A DNA stretch of 8,913 nucleotides from CAYXNZ01 sp964553705. GTDB lineage: Bacteria > Patescibacteriota > Patescibacteriia > Patescibacteriales > GWC2-42-12. A program made the position numbers and the translations under genes. The stretch is taken from positions 1 through 8,913 of the forward strand of contig CAZKKV010000029.1 in assembly GCA_964553705.1 (NCBI GenBank), written 5' to 3'. Each line of letters begins with the position of its first letter. Within the stretch, counting starts at the first letter, position 1. The notes beneath the pieces were generated by a model. It worked only from the letters and a program-made list of their open reading frames with translations. It searched no databases and had not been told where the DNA came from. Positions 6,828-8,913 of the stretch are shown here, in pieces.

Positions 6828-8804
6828 ATGAAAAAACATTTTTTTACAATACTAATAACTTCTTTGATTATCGGATTGTTTTTTTCTCTCTTTTTTGGCT
6901 TGGGATTTTTTTCTTCCTGGAGCGCAAGATTAACTGATAAGTTGTTTTTACAAGGTAAGCCAAGTGAAAATGTTGTTATTGTAGCTATTGATAATGATAG
7001 TCTGCAGGCAATAGGTCGCTGGCCGTGGGACAGAAAGGTTCATGCGCAATTGATTCATGAAATAAACAAGCAAGATCCTTTGATTATCGGTTTGGATGTG
7101 AATTTTTCAGAAAATTCATCCTCTGAGGCCGACAGAGATTTAGCTCAGGCCATAAAAGACGCAGATAATATTATTTTACCAGTTGAAGCAGAGTTAAATA
7201 TAAAAGGCGACAGAATCATTGCTTCCGAAATTTTATTTCCTATTGAAGAAATAAAAGAGACTGCTTTCGGTTTGGGTATTACTAATATCCCGCCTGATCG
7301 TGACGGAATTTTTAGAAAATTACCGTTAACTGTCTATGACAGTGAGGATCAAAAATATTCTGCCTTCTCGTTCATTGTAGCGGAAGTTTTTATAAAAAAA
7401 ATACAATCATATATTCCCGATATTCCAGTTGATGAAAGGGGACGCATGATAGTTAACTATGTTGGCAGACCAGGCACATTTAATACTATTTCCGCCATTG
7501 ATATTATTTCCGGTAAAACAGAGGATGATGTCTTTAAAAATAAAATAGTGCTTATCGGCGCGACAGCTCCTGATTTGCACGATGAACAGTTAACTCCAGT
7601 TTCCAGCAGTCCAATGAGCGGAGTGGAAATACACGCCAATGCTATTAACACTATTATTACTAATAATTTTTTAACCCCTATAGATTTTTATTGGTATATA
7701 GCTATATTTATCTTTTTGGCCATATTAGTAAGTTTTGTTTTAAACTATTTTAGAATAAATATCGGCTCGTTAATAGTTTTATTAACGTTGATCTTATATT
7801 TTATTATTGCTTTAATTGTTTTTGATAAAGGAATTGTTGTGGAATTGTTTTATGTTTTATTGGTAGTAGTTTTTACTTCTTTAATTGCTATTGTTTTTAG
7901 GTTTATAATAGAAGAAAAAGAAAAGCGTCAGATTAAGAGCGCTTTTTCCCGCTACGTTTCGCTTGATGTTATTAATGAACTTTTAGCGCATCCTGATAAA
8001 TTAAAATTGGGTGGCGATGAAAAAGAATTGTCAATTTTATTTTCTGACATTCGTGGTTTTACATCTATTTCTGAAAAATTAACTCCCGTGGAATTGGTTA
8101 AACTTTTGAATGAGTATTTAAATGTTATGACTGATTTAATTATGGAGTCGCGAGGTACGGTTGATAAATATATCGGCGATGCCATTATGGCATTATGGGG
8201 CGCGCCCTTGGATGAACCGAGACATGCTGAGCAGGCTTGTGGCGTGGCTTTGCGTATGATGAAAAAATTAGTTGAAGAAAAGCGCGGTTGGCAAAAAGAA
8301 TTTGGCGTTGAATTAAATATTGGAGTAGGTGTTAATACAGGCCGAGTGGTTATCGGCAATATGGGTTCTGATAAACGTTTTGATTATACAGTAATGGGTG
8401 ATAGCGTTAATCTGGCTTCAAGACTTGAGAGTGTGACTAAACAGTATGGCGTGTCGATAATAATTAGCGAATTTACCAAGAGGCAAGTAGAGGATAAATT
8501 CGTTTTCAGATATTTAGATAAAGTTGCCGTCAAGGGTAAGGTTGAGGGAGTTGAAATTTATGAATTAATAAGTAGTAAAGAAGAATTTGATAAAAAGAGT
8601 AAAGAGTTATTAGCAGTTTTTAGCAAAGGAGTTGAGTTGTATCAAAAGCAAGACTGGGATAAAGCTACAGAGATTTTTAATAGCTTGTTAAAAGAATATC
8701 CTAGTGACAATCCTGCTAAATTATACTTAAACCGTTGCAGGGAATTTAAAAATAATCCACCGGGCGAAAATTGGGATGGAATTTATAGATTAACCGACAA
8801 ATAA
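6828..8804 (+). CDS. CHASE2-domain class III adenylate/guanylate cyclase with C-terminal TPR-like tail
   Basis: A 658-residue membrane cyclase expected to make cAMP (or cGMP). An N-terminal helix (about 6-29) is followed by an extracytoplasmic CHASE2 sensor (about 35-280; IVAIDNDSLQ-x-IGRWPWDR at 51-69, IGLDVNFSE at 87-95, ITNIPPDRDGIFRK at 151-164, VLIGATAP at 241-248). Three helices follow (about 285-306, 312-332, 336-358), then a cytoplasmic cyclase domain (about 395-580). Catalytic residues are complete: metal-binding D407 (FSDIRGFT) and D451 (YIGDAIMA), substrate-reading K447 and D519 (RFDYTVMGD), and transition-state N528 and R532 (VNLASRLE). The Lys/Asp pair favours ATP, hence cAMP. 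The tail (586-658) holds one TPR-like unit and ends with PPGENWDGIYRLTDK, matching the conserved end of this family. It starts 30 bases after the FecR-gene stop and is the last gene before a terminator. The A/T-only leader has no Shine-Dalgarno box. No cAMP receptor is visible in the window. Confidence 0.95.
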   Translation: MKKHFFTILITSLIIGLFFSLFFGLGFFSSWSARLTDKLFLQGKPSENVVIVAIDNDSLQAIGRWPWDRKVHAQLIHEINKQDPLIIGLDVNFSENSSSEADRDLAQAIKDADNIILPVEAELNIKGDRIIASEILFPIEEIKETAFGLGITNIPPDRDGIFRKLPLTVYDSEDQKYSAFSFIVAEVFIKKIQSYIPDIPVDERGRMIVNYVGRPGTFNTISAIDIISGKTEDDVFKNKIVLIGATAPDLHDEQLTPVSSSPMSGVEIHANAINTIITNNFLTPIDFYWYIAIFIFLAILVSFVLNYFRINIGSLIVLLTLILYFIIALIVFDKGIVVELFYVLLVVVFTSLIAIVFRFIIEEKEKRQIKSAFSRYVSLDVINELLAHPDKLKLGGDEKELSILFSDIRGFTSISEKLTPVELVKLLNEYLNVMTDLIMESRGTVDKYIGDAIMALWGAPLDEPRHAEQACGVALRMMKKLVEEKRGWQKEFGVELNIGVGVNTGRVVIGNMGSDKRFDYTVMGDSVNLASRLESVTKQYGVSIIISEFTKRQVEDKFVFRYLDKVAVKGKVEGVEIYELISSKEEFDKKSKELLAVFSKGVELYQKQDWDKATEIFNSLLKEYPSDNPAKLYLNRCREFKNNPPGENWDGIYRLTDK

Positions 8805-8816
8805 GCTTTGAATTAA

Positions 8817-8857
8817 AAATAAAAAATCGTCAAGACATTGTTGACGATTTTTTATTT
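8817..8857. terminator. Bidirectional intrinsic terminator between the cyclase gene and tRNA-Leu
   Basis: A perfect 17-bp stem pairs 8817-8833 with 8841-8857 around a 7-base loop (GACATTG). The core TCGTCAA/TTGACGA is flanked by an A-tract on the left and a T-tract on the right, so transcripts from either strand get a stem followed by a U-tail. It lies 12 bases after the cyclase stop and 2 bases beyond the encoded CCA end of the convergent tRNA, and so serves both. Confidence 0.93.
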
Positions 8858-8859
8858 CT

Positions 8860-8913
8860 TGGTGCCGAAGGAGGGAATCGAACCCTCACTCTGTTGCCAG
8901 AACGGGATTTTGA
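8860..8913 (-). tRNA. tRNA-Leu (anticodon CAA), 3' portion, truncated by window end
   Basis: Read on the - strand from 8913: T33, anticodon CAA (8912-8910), AA, then the 3' anticodon strand TCCCG (8907-8903). A long variable arm follows, TCTG-GCAA-CAGA, with a GNRA loop. The T arm is GAGGG-TTCGATT-CCCTC (8887-8871), the acceptor 3' strand CTTCGGC (8870-8864), discriminator A (8863) and encoded CCA (8862-8860). The class II variable arm plus a CAA anticodon with A37/A38 fits tRNA-Leu, which reads UUG. The 5' half, including the D arm, lies beyond the right edge, so pairing of the acceptor and anticodon stems cannot be checked here. Confidence 0.9.

Noticed and set aside
7952..8359. 135-codon open frame on the - strand opposite the cyclase domain
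   Set aside because: The + strand here encodes the cyclase catalytic motifs without interruption; the reverse frame has no recognisable domain or start region.
1..8804. Alternative genetic code (UGA as Gly or Trp)
   Set aside because: All main frames are intact without in-frame TGA, Trp is coded by TGG, and all seven + strand genes end in TAA. That is compatible with code 11, although the absence of TGA stops here cannot by itself exclude recoding.

Overview
The window is AT-rich bacterial DNA (about one third G+C by eye) with tightly packed genes, all protein genes on the + strand, and one tRNA gene running in from the right on the - strand. The lineage is an inference. AT-only start regions with almost no Shine-Dalgarno signals, exclusive use of TAA stops, a short conserved 'HGP' membrane-anchored protein, a FecR protein with a DUF5667-like segment and an O-antigen-ligase/TPR protein together resemble Candidate Phyla Radiation (Patescibacteria) genomes of the Parcubacteria/Falkowbacteria kind. 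Reading frames stay open under the standard bacterial code, so there is no sign of the UGA=Gly recoding seen in Gracilibacteria and Absconditabacteria.

Layout. (1) 1-921: the end of an ABC importer permease and its ATPase, of the nitrate/sulfonate/taurine (SsuBC/TauBC-like) type. (2) 954-4830: a transcription unit with its own extended -10 promoter, encoding an AI-2E-family membrane protein, a polytopic O-antigen-ligase-like protein with a C-terminal TPR domain, and a small membrane-anchored protein of unknown function. It ends in a strong intrinsic terminator. (3) 4835-8857: a second unit with a near-identical promoter, encoding an exported FecR-domain protein with a coiled-coil middle and an Ig-like (Big_2) end, followed by a CHASE2-class III adenylate/guanylate cyclase. 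It ends in a perfect 17-bp hairpin that can serve both strands. (4) 8860-8913: the 3' half of tRNA-Leu(CAA) with encoded CCA, convergent with unit 3.

How the genes may work together. Unit 2 looks like envelope work: glycan polymerisation or ligation, probably surface polysaccharide or protein glycosylation, plus an exporter-like membrane protein. Unit 3 looks like a two-gene sensing module in which an exported FecR/Big_2 protein may present a cell-surface state to the extracytoplasmic CHASE2 domain, controlling cyclic nucleotide synthesis inside the cell. All catalytic residues of the cyclase are present. The most interesting point is this intact second-messenger module, with its unusual FecR partner, in what appears to be a reduced-genome lineage. 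No mobile element, CRISPR array or integrase was seen.
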